NCBI GenBank assembly: GCA_018882825.1 | Contig: VERC01000175.1 | Coordinates: forward strand, 1 to 5,411 | Direction: 5' to 3' | Source of the DNA: Acidimicrobiia bacterium | Lineage (GTDB): Bacteria > Actinomycetota > Acidimicrobiia > Acidimicrobiales > Acidimicrobilacustridaceae | Length of the DNA: 5,411 nt | The notes under the pieces: generated by a model | Told to the model about the DNA's origin: nothing | Database searches by the model: none | Seen by the model: the letters and a program-made list of their open reading frames with translations, nothing else | Position numbers and translations under genes: made by a program | Shown: positions 1-5,411 of the stretch, one piece after another | How positions within the stretch are numbered: the first letter of the stretch is position 1 | Layout: each line of letters starts with the position of its first letter

Positions 1-1352
1 GTGAGGATGCCCTCGGCGGCGACGATGCCGTGCAGGTCCTCGGGAGAGGTCTCGGTGCGCACCAGCACCACCCGCTGCCCCGCCGCTCGTCGGGTCACGG
101 CATCGTCGGCGTCGAAGCACACGGCACCCACCGCCGCGCCCGGAGACGCGCCCGGACCGCTGGTGAGGACCTCGATGCGGGCCGACGGATCGAACTGCGG
201 ATGCAGCACGTGGTCGAGTTGCGACGGATCGACGCGCAGGACCGCCTCGCGTCGATCGATGAGACCCTCGTCGACCATCTCGACGGCCATCCGCAGAGCG
301 GCGCTGGCGGTGCGCTTGCCGATGCGGGTCTGCAGGACGAACAGTCGACCGTTCTCGATGGTGAACTCGACGTCGCACATGTCGCGCTCGTGGCGTTCGA
401 GGGTGCGCAGCACACCGAGGAGTCGCTCGTGGCAGTCCGGGAAGGCGGTCGCCATCTCGGCCAGCGGTTGTGTGGTGCGGATCCCGGCGACGACGTCCTC
501 ACCCTGGGCGTCGACGAGGAAGTCCCCGTACGGTCGGCGTTCACCGGTGGCCGGGTCGCGACTGAACACCACACCGGTGCCCGAGCGCTCACCGGTGTTT
601 CCGAACACCATGACCTGCACGTTCACCGCCGTACCGAGGTCGTCGGCGATCCCCTCCAGCATGCGGTAGTCGCGGGCCCGTCGGCCGTTCCACGAGTCGA
701 ACACGGCGAGGATCGCCGCCTCCAACTGTTGGTGGGCGCCGGCGGGCACCGTACGTCCGGTCGTTCCGCCGATGATCGACTCGAACTCGTCGACGAGCAG
801 ACGCAGCGCGACGACATCGAGATCGCGTTCGGTGGCCGCACCCACCATCGCCAGTCGACGGGCGATCGCCGTCTCGAACTGCTCTCCGGGCGCACCGAGC
901 ACGACCCGGCCGAACATCTGCAGGAATCGTCGCCACGAGTCGAGGGCGAAACGTTCGTCACCGGTGCGCCGAGCCAGACCCTCGACGGTGGTGGCATCGA
1001 GTCCGAGATCGAGCACCGTGTCCATCATCCCGGGCATGGAGAACGCCGCTCCTGATCGCACCGAGACCAGCAACGGATCCGTGGCGCCGCCGAACGTGCA
1101 ACCGGTGACGGCCTCCAGACCGGCGATGGCCGTGCGGACCTCGTCCATCAGCCCGGCCGGTGGACGACCATCGGCCAGATAGGCACAACAGGCCTCGGTG
1201 GTGATGGTGAAGCCAGCCGGCACGGGCAGCCCCAGGCGCACCATCGTGGCCAGATTCGCGCCCTTGCCCCCGAGCAGCCCCTTGTCGATCGCCCCGTCCC
1301 CGTCGAATGTCCGCACCCATCGCAGCGTCGTCGACGCCGCCGGTGCGATCAC
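1..1352 (-). CDS. ppdK: Pyruvate, phosphate dikinase (N-terminal 450 residues; 3' end beyond the window)
   Basis: Cytosolic enzyme that interconverts pyruvate + ATP + phosphate with phosphoenolpyruvate + AMP + pyrophosphate. Reading the minus strand from the GTG at 1352 gives an unbroken frame to the left edge. The ATP-grasp part shows LLGGKGANLATM (residues 26-37, Lys30 for ATP), LLVSVRSGAAFSMPGMMDT (94-112, Arg99), FGNTGERSGTGVVFSRDPAT (250-269), and EFTIENGRLFVLQTR (329-343, with Glu329, Gln341, Arg343 matching nucleotide-binding residues of clostridial PPDK). The swivelling phosphohistidine domain begins near residue 395 and reads ETSPEDLHGIVAAEGIL (434-450). The window stops about nine residues before the expected catalytic His (family motif GGMTSHAA), so the His and the PEP/pyruvate barrel are not visible. 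The family usually has about 870-900 residues, so roughly half is here. The start is supported by family alignment and a 4-bp GTGA overlap with the upstream gene; the Shine-Dalgarno sequence is weak. Identity is near certain. Glycolytic or gluconeogenic direction cannot be told. Confidence 0.96.
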   Translation of the reverse strand, partial: MIAPAASTTLRWVRTFDGDGAIDKGLLGGKGANLATMVRLGLPVPAGFTITTEACCAYLADGRPPAGLMDEVRTAIAGLEAVTGCTFGGATDPLLVSVRSGAAFSMPGMMDTVLDLGLDATTVEGLARRTGDERFALDSWRRFLQMFGRVVLGAPGEQFETAIARRLAMVGAATERDLDVVALRLLVDEFESIIGGTTGRTVPAGAHQQLEAAILAVFDSWNGRRARDYRMLEGIADDLGTAVNVQVMVFGNTGERSGTGVVFSRDPATGERRPYGDFLVDAQGEDVVAGIRTTQPLAEMATAFPDCHERLLGVLRTLERHERDMCDVEFTIENGRLFVLQTRIGKRTASAALRMAVEMVDEGLIDRREAVLRVDPSQLDHVLHPQFDPSARIEVLTSGPGASPGAAVGAVCFDADDAVTRRAAGQRVVLVRTETSPEDLHGIVAAEGIL

Positions 1353-1771
1353 GGCGCCGAACCCTGCTGTCGACGGATGGCGTGATGGTCGATGTAGTCG
1401 ACGACGACGAGCAGTCGACCCGACCCGTCGAGGGTGGCGACCAGCGCCCCATCGACCTCGATGGGGCGGGCCGAACCGGCGCGCCCGTTGATGACGCCGC
1501 TCTGGGTGCCGCGCATCGTGTATTCGATCACGACCCGCCCTCCGCCGACATCGGATGTCGCGAACGCGTCGCGAACCGTGAACGAGAGATCGGGAAAGGC
1601 ATCGAGCGATCGTCGCACCATGGCGGCGATCTCGTCACTCCCCCGTCTGAGTGGTCCCGACGACATCCGATGGGTCGCATCGGGCGCGTACAACGCCATC
1701 ACCGCATCGAGATCGTGTGCATTCCACGCCTCGGCCCATCCAGAGGCGAGGGGGTCGAGCCGATCGGTCAT
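1349..1771 (-). CDS. SnoaL-like / NTF2-like small protein
   Basis: A 140-residue protein of the SnoaL/ketosteroid-isomerase-like (NTF2) fold, a cone-shaped alpha+beta pocket used by small isomerases, cyclases and many proteins of unknown substrate. Visible family signatures are WAEAWNAHDLDAVMALYAPD (residues 12-31), a middle segment RGSDEIAAMVRRSLDAFPDL (43-62), then beta strands ending in LLVVVDYIDHHAIRR (120-134), where the Asp/Tyr/Asp cluster is typical of the last strands. Length is normal for the family. There is no signal peptide or membrane segment, so it should be cytosolic. The ATG at 1771 lacks a clear Shine-Dalgarno sequence, but the WxxAWNAHD helix begins only about ten residues in, so the start fits. 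It lies 51 bp after the PASTA-like gene and its TGA overlaps the GTG of ppdK, implying coupled translation. Substrate and reaction are unknown. Confidence 0.85.
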   Translation of the reverse strand: MTDRLDPLASGWAEAWNAHDLDAVMALYAPDATHRMSSGPLRRGSDEIAAMVRRSLDAFPDLSFTVRDAFATSDVGGGRVVIEYTMRGTQSGVINGRAGSARPIEVDGALVATLDGSGRLLVVVDYIDHHAIRRQQGSAP

Positions 1772-1822
1772 ATCGGCAGCATTGCGCAGACCGCCGGACG
1801 TGCGTCGGAGCTCTCGCCCCGA

Positions 1823-2497
1823 TCAGCAGGGTGGCTTGTCGACGAAGAAGTACGGGGGTGCGCCGGTCGCCGAGAAGGTCGGACCCCCACTGGACGTCGC
1901 GTACCAGAACGCATTGGAGTCGATCACCGTGCCCGGTGCGGGGTTCTGCGAACGCACCCCCGCTCTGTCACCGAGTGAGGGGTCGAGGCAGTGCGTGTAG
2001 ACGGGAAGGCGGCATCCGGAGGCAGAGATCCGGCCCTGAATGGTCGAGTAGTTGCCGAGGCCGGCCGCCGGGGGCACACCGACCAGATCGGGCACCGTGC
2101 ACGGGCGGCCCGAGGGACCCGGCACCGTGGTCGGCGGGACCGTCGCCGGCGGAGGCACGTAGGTCTCCACGTAGGTCCCCGTCCACGGGTTCGACCGGGC
2201 CGGCGCCGCCGTCGTCGGCGGTGGTGGCGCCTCGGTGGTGGGCGGCGCCGTCGCCACCGGAGCAGCCGCCGTCGTGGTCGTCGTCTCCTCGACCGCTTGG
2301 GCACGGGCGGCAGCGGGTTGCGGCGGCGAATCACTGGCCGCGATCACGATGGCACCACCCACCGAACCGAACCCCAGCACCAGCACGAGGGCGGCGAGCA
2401 CGTACACCTCGAGCCGTGACGCCTTCCCGCCCGGGGCGCGCAACCACCGGCGACGCCCCTCGCCATCGGACTGTGCGAACTCGTCGATTCCGCTCAT
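1823..2497 (-). CDS. Single-pass membrane protein with extracellular PASTA-like domain (paralogue A)
   Basis: A 224-residue protein. Residues 1-30 are a basic cytoplasmic tail with RRRWLRAPGGKASRLE (15-30). Residues 31-54 form one hydrophobic helix (LVLGFGSVGGAIVI inside it). Residues 70-130 are a Thr run and Pro/Thr/Ala linker (EETTTTT, PPTTEAPPPPTT). Residues 131-205 resemble a PASTA domain, opening with CTVPDLVG and closing with SQNPAPGTVIDSN, followed by a 20-residue tail ending in KPPC. The positive-inside rule puts the domain outside the cell. PASTA domains elsewhere bind muropeptides or lipid II on Ser/Thr kinases and penicillin-binding proteins, but neither partner is fused here. Four cysteines (133, 162, 170, 224) are conserved in the neighbouring paralogue, suggesting two disulfides. 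The ATG at 2497 has GGAAGG six bases upstream. PASTA assignment is from motif pattern only; ligand and role are unknown. Confidence 0.85.
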   Translation of the reverse strand: MSGIDEFAQSDGEGRRRWLRAPGGKASRLEVYVLAALVLVLGFGSVGGAIVIAASDSPPQPAAARAQAVEETTTTTAAAPVATAPPTTEAPPPPTTAAPARSNPWTGTYVETYVPPPATVPPTTVPGPSGRPCTVPDLVGVPPAAGLGNYSTIQGRISASGCRLPVYTHCLDPSLGDRAGVRSQNPAPGTVIDSNAFWYATSSGGPTFSATGAPPYFFVDKPPC

Positions 2498-2503
2498 CGC
2501 CTA

Positions 2504-2509
2504 CCTTCC
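2504..2509 (-). promoter_or_regulatory. Ribosome binding site of paralogue A
   Basis: GGAAGG on the minus strand, six bases before the ATG at 2497. It fixes the start at the position that aligns with the sister gene and indicates independent initiation despite the short gap. Confidence 0.65.
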
Positions 2510-2561
2510 GATCGTGCGTGGATCGGTCGTCGATCGGTCGCGCCGTGCCACACGAACACCG

Positions 2562-3200
2562 TCAACAGGGCGGATGCGTCTGGTTCATGGTCGCCGCGAA
2601 CTCGGGACTCCAGTGCACGGTGTGGTACCAGACGGCGTTCGAGTCGATCACCGTGCCGGGTGCCGGATTCTGTGCCGCTTCCCGGAACGAGCCCGCTGGC
2701 ACGGCGGGGTCGATGCAGTCGACCTCGGTCGGGAACTTGCATCCCGATGCCCTCACCGCGGCGGACAACTTGATGACGGCCGACGCCGGGTCGGATGGGG
2801 TACCCACCGCGGTGACGACATCGGGAACCGTGCACGTTCGTCCTGACGGGCCCGGCGGCGGCAACGTGACCGGCGGCGCGAACGTCTCGACGTACTCGTC
2901 GGTCGCCGGATTGCGCCGTTGCGTCGTCGGCGGTGGAGGAGCCTCGGTGGTGGGAGGCGCGGTCACCACCGGCGCCGACGTGGTCGTCGTGGTCTCCTCG
3001 ACCACCGTCGCAGTCGTCTCCTGCGCCTTCTCCGGGCGAGAGTCGTTCGACGTGATCACGATCGCCCCGCCCACCGATCCGAATCCCAACACCAGCACGA
3101 TGGCGGCGACGGCATAGAGCTCGAGCCGCGAGGCGCGGCCACCCGGAGCGCGCAGACGACGACGCCACCCCCGTCCAGCCGTCCCCTCGATCTCGTCCAT
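2562..3200 (-). CDS. Single-pass membrane protein with extracellular PASTA-like domain (paralogue B)
   Basis: A 212-residue tandem paralogue of the gene downstream of it, with the same architecture. It has a basic tail with RRRLRAPGGRASRLE (13-27), a membrane helix (about 28-50, VLVLGFGSVGGAIVI), a Thr/Pro linker (68-122) and a PASTA-like domain (about 121-196, opening CTVPDVVT and closing AQNPAPGTVIDSN). The C-terminal tail ends in HPPC. Cysteines 123, 154, 162 and 212 match those of the paralogue, with C2-C3 spacing of eight in both. A longer reading from an ATG at 3410 is open, but it would run through the divergent promoter and into the opposing gene. The ATG at 3200 has a perfect GGAGG six bases upstream and aligns with the paralogue's start, so I use it. 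It is the first gene of the leftward cluster, 64 bp ahead of its sister. It probably acts at the outer membrane face or cell wall; the ligand is unknown. Confidence 0.87.
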   Translation of the reverse strand: MDEIEGTAGRGWRRRLRAPGGRASRLELYAVAAIVLVLGFGSVGGAIVITSNDSRPEKAQETTATVVEETTTTTSAPVVTAPPTTEAPPPPTTQRRNPATDEYVETFAPPVTLPPPGPSGRTCTVPDVVTAVGTPSDPASAVIKLSAAVRASGCKFPTEVDCIDPAVPAGSFREAAQNPAPGTVIDSNAVWYHTVHWSPEFAATMNQTHPPC

Positions 3201-3227
3201 GCCCGTCCTCCGGTCCCGCCGACGGGC
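3201..3227 (-). promoter_or_regulatory. Possible mRNA hairpin over the ribosome binding site of paralogue B
   Basis: On the minus-strand transcript, GCCCGTC (3227-3221) and GACGGGC (3207-3201) are perfect 7-bp complements around a 13-base loop. The second arm ends directly at the ATG, and the GGAGG lies mostly in the loop. Such a stem could limit ribosome access. Short GC-rich stems arise often by chance in DNA of this composition, so this is only a candidate. Confidence 0.3.
3207..3211 (-). promoter_or_regulatory. Ribosome binding site of paralogue B (decides the start)
   Basis: GGAGG on the minus strand, six bases before the ATG at 3200. It is the strongest Shine-Dalgarno sequence in the window and the main reason to reject the longer reading from 3410. 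It partly overlaps the 3' arm of a possible mRNA hairpin (3201-3227). Confidence 0.8.
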
Positions 3228-3287
3228 GCCCGCCGCCGAGCCGGTGGTGCCCATCCACAACGACCAACTCAAGGACGAAACGAACAA

Positions 3288-3312
3288 CGAATCGGACACT
3301 CTGTCCGATTCG
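3288..3312. promoter_or_regulatory. Perfect 11+11 bp inverted repeat, probable operator
   Basis: CGAATCGGACA, three bases (CTC), then its exact reverse complement TGTCCGATTCG. Length and symmetry suit the operator of a TetR-family dimer, and a TetR-like gene starts 30 bp downstream. It would overlap the -35 zone of that gene's candidate promoter, so autorepression is the simplest model. A transcription terminator is unlikely because the repeat lies upstream of both divergent genes and has no T-run. Confidence 0.7.
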
Positions 3313-3330
3313 CTCCCGCACATCGGCCGA

Positions 3331-3336
3331 TAGCGT
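3331..3336 (+). promoter_or_regulatory. Candidate -10 element for a leaderless transcript
   Basis: TAGCGT fits the TANNNT pattern of actinobacterial -10 boxes and ends seven bases before the ATG at 3343. Transcription would then begin at or near the start codon, consistent with the absence of a Shine-Dalgarno sequence there. No good -35 is seen at 17-18 bp; that zone is occupied by the large inverted repeat. Confidence 0.35.
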
Positions 3337-3342
3337 TCGCCC

Positions 3343-4569
3343 ATGACCGGCGGGTCCAAGATGAGGAGATCCACAGCGGAGTCACTCGACGCCCTGCTCG
3401 ATCTGGCCACTCAGCGGCTCATCACGCATTCGCTCGACGCACTGGCCGGCCTCGTCACCCCATCGACCCTGGCCCGCTCCTCGCACACCGTCAGCGTCGA
3501 CACCGCCTATCGCCTGCTCGGTTCACCCGAACGCACGATCGAACTGCTCGCGGAACGGGTGATCACCCCCGAGTTCGCCTCCGACGCGCTGGCGTGGCCG
3601 ACGTTCGGTGACGTGTTCGAGGGAGTCATCGACTCCTACAGCGCCCTCGACTCACTCGATGGCGCCCACGCCTCACTGCGGGCGCTGATCGCCAACAACT
3701 TCGTACTGCCCTCGGTGGTGGTCGGGCGACTCGTCGCGGCGGCGACACTCACCGCCAGCGAGTCGTGGACCGGTGAGATCAGACTGCGCGACGAGCAACT
3801 CGAAGTGGCCCGCGCCATCCGCGCGGCGATCCGCACGATGGTGCACACCCTCGACGGCGAGTTCGCCCGGCTGCTGCGCATCGTGCTCGTCGAGTTGCGA
3901 CGACGGCCGACCGCAGGACGAAGTGTCGATCATGTGGCGGTGCTGCTGCGCACGCTCGTCGATGGGGCGGTGGATCGGATGCTGCTCGATCCGGGCTCGA
4001 TGACGATCGACGACGTGGCCAGCGCCACCATGGATCTGGGATTCGCCCTGACCGAGGACGGCCTCCTGCCCGAGATCACCGGGACGTTCGGCGCACCGGA
4101 CGACTTCCCGCTCGAATCGGTGCTGCTCACCGCCGAGCAGCAGTGGAGCGCCGATCGCCCGCCGGCGAACGTGCTCGCCGCAGTGGCCGACACCTGCGGC
4201 ATCACCACCGGCGAGATCGAGGCCGTGTTCGCCGACGAGGCCGGTCTGGCCGATGCGGTGGTGCGGGCACTCGTGCTGTGTGGACCAATAACCGGCTCGC
4301 GAGAGTCCCGGTTCGCCATGGTGTCCACGGCGCTGCGTCGCCTGGCCCACCGTGCCGACGCCGCACCCCGACTGCTGGCCGCCATCGGCTCCGACCCCGA
4401 CACGGGAGCACTCGCCGATCTCGGCGACGAGATCGGCGCCCTCGCCGCGCTGCGCTCCTCGACCTCTCCCGAGGCCGACCGACTCGCCGACCAACTCCTC
4501 GCCAGTGCGAGGAAGGGAATGGCCCAATGGGACTCCACCACCTTCCTGCTGGAACTCCTCAAGGACTGA
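3343..4569 (+). CDS. TetR-like regulator with two apparent helix-turn-helix units in one chain
   Basis: A 408-residue, almost wholly helical, soluble protein about twice the size of a normal TetR regulator (about 200 residues). Unit 1: residues 13-75 follow the TetR N-terminal pattern, with a first helix LDALLDLATQRLI and then TPSTLARSSHTVSVDTAYRL and LGSPERTIELLAERV. Residues 100-245 look like the ligand-pocket helices, including LLRTLVDGAVDRMLLD (201-216). Unit 2: residues 256-311 repeat the pattern with VLAAVADTCGITTGEIEAVF followed by ADEAGLADAVVRAL, then a shorter helical tail (312-408). Both HTHs are imperfect; unit 2 lacks the usual recognition-helix Tyr. I see these as two diverged TetR folds fused head to tail. 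The ATG at 3343 lacks a Shine-Dalgarno sequence; an in-frame ATG at 3361 is an alternative. The inverted repeat just upstream suggests self-control. Ligand and targets are unknown, and unit 2 may not bind DNA. Confidence 0.75.
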   Translation: MTGGSKMRRSTAESLDALLDLATQRLITHSLDALAGLVTPSTLARSSHTVSVDTAYRLLGSPERTIELLAERVITPEFASDALAWPTFGDVFEGVIDSYSALDSLDGAHASLRALIANNFVLPSVVVGRLVAAATLTASESWTGEIRLRDEQLEVARAIRAAIRTMVHTLDGEFARLLRIVLVELRRRPTAGRSVDHVAVLLRTLVDGAVDRMLLDPGSMTIDDVASATMDLGFALTEDGLLPEITGTFGAPDDFPLESVLLTAEQQWSADRPPANVLAAVADTCGITTGEIEAVFADEAGLADAVVRALVLCGPITGSRESRFAMVSTALRRLAHRADAAPRLLAAIGSDPDTGALADLGDEIGALAALRSSTSPEADRLADQLLASARKGMAQWDSTTFLLELLKD

Positions 4570-4594
4570 GCGGACGCTCTGCCAGACTCCCCGA

Positions 4595-5411
4595 GTGACA
4601 GCCCCCGAGCCCCTCGTCACCGTCGCCGTGTCGACCCACGCCGCCGAGCGGCGTCTCGGACGTTGTCTCGACATGCTGCTGGCCCAGACCATCGGTGACC
4701 GACTCGAGGTGATCGTGATCGACAGCGGTTCGCCCGAGGACGAGCGCTCGGTGGTGGAGCCGTTCCTCGCCACCGGACGCGTGCACTACGTGCGCACCGA
4801 GCGGGAGAACCTCTACGCGGCATGGGGTCGGGCATTGGCCCGGGCCCGGGGGCGGTACTTCGCCAACGTGAACACCGACGACTGGGTCGCGCCCCACTCA
4901 CTGGCCACCCTGGCCGAGGCGCTCGACACCCACGCCGAGTGCGCGCTCGCCTACGCCGACTGGGCCGTGACCGACGTCCCTCAATCGGCGCCCGGCCCCG
5001 AGAGCACCGTGTGCTCCCACGCCCGGTGGGTGCCGGCGCTGCACCTCTTCTACTGCTACACGGGCTGTGTGCAGTTCTGGCGGCGCAGTGCGTTGGAGGC
5101 CCTCGGCGGTCACGACCCGGCCCTGCGCTACTGCGGTGACCTCGAGGTGCTGCGTCGTCTCACCGAGGCCGGGATGCGCGCGGTGTACGTACCGGAGGTG
5201 CTGTGGGGGTTCTTCCGGAATCCCGACGGCCTGTCGATGTCCACGGACGGTTCGATCGACGAGCAACGCGAGGTGCATCGTCGGGCCCGACAGGCCGTGC
5301 GCATCGAGCAGCTCTTCGCCGTCGATCCCGACGATGCACGGGCGGCAGCCGACGCGTGGACGGCCCTCGGCGTGTTCGCCATGCGCGTGCGGGTGCCGTG
5401 GATCAACGGGC
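4595..5411 (+). CDS. Family 2 (GT-A fold) glycosyltransferase, 3' end beyond the window
   Basis: A GTG at 4595 opens a frame of 272 residues running off the right edge. Residues 8-43 show the GT2 nucleotide-binding start: VTVAVSTHAAERRLGRCLDM, then LLAQTIGDRLEVIVIDSGSP. FANVNTDDWVAP (89-100) holds the acidic metal/sugar-nucleotide site (NTDD in the DxD position). ALGGHDPALRYCGDLEVLRR (169-188) fits the acceptor-side motif with a probable catalytic-base acidic residue near 182-184, and VLWGFFRNPDGLS (202-214) resembles the usual end of the catalytic domain. It transfers sugar from a nucleotide sugar, probably at the inner membrane face for a surface glycan; donor and acceptor cannot be told. 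No membrane segment is visible in this part. It starts 25 bp after the regulator on the same strand, so co-transcription is likely. There is no clear Shine-Dalgarno sequence; the start is chosen because the first beta strand follows at once. Confidence 0.9.
   Translation, partial: MTAPEPLVTVAVSTHAAERRLGRCLDMLLAQTIGDRLEVIVIDSGSPEDERSVVEPFLATGRVHYVRTERENLYAAWGRALARARGRYFANVNTDDWVAPHSLATLAEALDTHAECALAYADWAVTDVPQSAPGPESTVCSHARWVPALHLFYCYTGCVQFWRRSALEALGGHDPALRYCGDLEVLRRLTEAGMRAVYVPEVLWGFFRNPDGLSMSTDGSIDEQREVHRRARQAVRIEQLFAVDPDDARAAADAWTALGVFAMRVRVPWING

Larger units (their letters stand above)
1823..3200 (-). repeat. Tandem gene duplication of the PASTA-like membrane protein
   Basis: Two adjacent, same-strand copies descend from one gene. 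DNA similarity is plain in two blocks: around 1917-1948 versus 2640-2671 (C-terminal NPAPGTVIDSN region) and around 2226-2260 versus 2938-2972 (linker). The membrane helix and preceding tail are almost identical in protein sequence. The centre of the PASTA-like domain and the extreme tail have diverged, except for the cysteines. Length differences (224 versus 212 residues) lie mainly in the linker. Confidence 0.85.
3201..3342. promoter_or_regulatory. Divergent intergenic promoter region
   Basis: This 142-bp non-coding gap separates the leftward PASTA-like cluster from the rightward TetR-like gene, so it should carry the promoters of both. The part from about 3250 to 3312 is visibly less GC-rich than the flanking coding DNA. 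It contains the large inverted repeat (3288-3312) and a small palindrome (3322-3331). I could not place a convincing -35/-10 pair for the leftward genes. Confidence 0.7.

Noticed and set aside
30..1055. Plus-strand open frame (341 residues) opposite ppdK
   Set aside because: It is His/Arg/Glu-rich shadow translation; the minus strand is an unmistakable PPDK with family motifs in order.
1772..1822. Possible terminator between the PASTA-like gene and the SnoaL-like gene
   Set aside because: Only four-base complementary arms and no T-run on the minus strand; nothing supports transcription ending here.
2508..2537. CCGATC...GATCGG inverted repeat and a further GATCGG between the two paralogues, resembling the operator half-site
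   Set aside because: The arms face the opposite way to those of the main operator, are only six bases, and GATCGG-like words are common throughout the window (for example near 1762). Chance is a sufficient explanation.
1651..3117. Long plus-strand open frame (488 residues) antisense to the PASTA-like pair
   Set aside because: Low-complexity Arg/Pro/Val-rich translation with no recognisable domain. The opposite strand encodes two aligned paralogues with good ribosome binding sites. Long shadow frames are expected in high-GC DNA.
3201..3410. N-terminal extension of paralogue B to an ATG at 3410 (282 residues)
   Set aside because: It would run through the inverted repeat and overlap the opposing regulator gene. 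The added residues do not match the sister protein, and the ATG at 3200 has a perfect GGAGG at ideal spacing.
3673..4773. Minus-strand open frame (366 residues) opposite the regulator and glycosyltransferase
   Set aside because: Its Gly/His/Arg-rich composition has no domain pattern, and it crosses two plus-strand genes that have coherent protein families.

Overview
The window looks like chromosomal DNA from a high-GC actinobacterium. I favour class Acidimicrobiia (Ilumatobacter/Microthrix-like). The reasons are strong G/C bias at third codon positions, GTG starts, and two secreted or membrane proteins with the Thr-run plus Pro/Thr linker typical of that class. The lineage call is an inference from style; no marker gene is present.

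Layout: two gene blocks diverge from a 142-bp intergenic region (3201-3342). Leftward on the minus strand, in transcription order, lie two tandem paralogous single-pass membrane proteins, each with an extracellular Cys-bearing PASTA-like domain (3200-2562 and 2497-1823). They are followed by a small SnoaL/NTF2-like protein (1771-1349) and the N-terminal 450 residues of pyruvate, phosphate dikinase (1352 to the left edge). The gaps are 64, 51 and -4 bp, with no convincing terminator, so one transcript could cover all four genes. The GTGA overlap couples the last two.

Rightward on the plus strand lies a 408-residue helical regulator that appears to hold two TetR-like helix-turn-helix units in one chain (3343-4569). 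It is followed 25 bp later by a family 2 glycosyltransferase that runs off the right edge (4595-5411).

The divergent region holds a perfect 11+11 bp inverted repeat, a smaller palindrome sharing its ATCGG/CCGAT half-site, and a TANNNT-type -10 that would place the regulator's start codon at or near +1. The simplest reading is a self-controlled regulator that may also govern the PASTA-like pair.

How the genes work together is not shown by the sequence. PASTA-like domains usually sense cell-wall fragments and glycosyltransferases often build surface glycans, so a cell-envelope theme is possible. PPDK is central metabolism and may simply sit downstream. The most unusual items are the orphan Cys-PASTA pair, which has no kinase or penicillin-binding partner in view, and the double-TetR regulator facing a multi-half-site operator.
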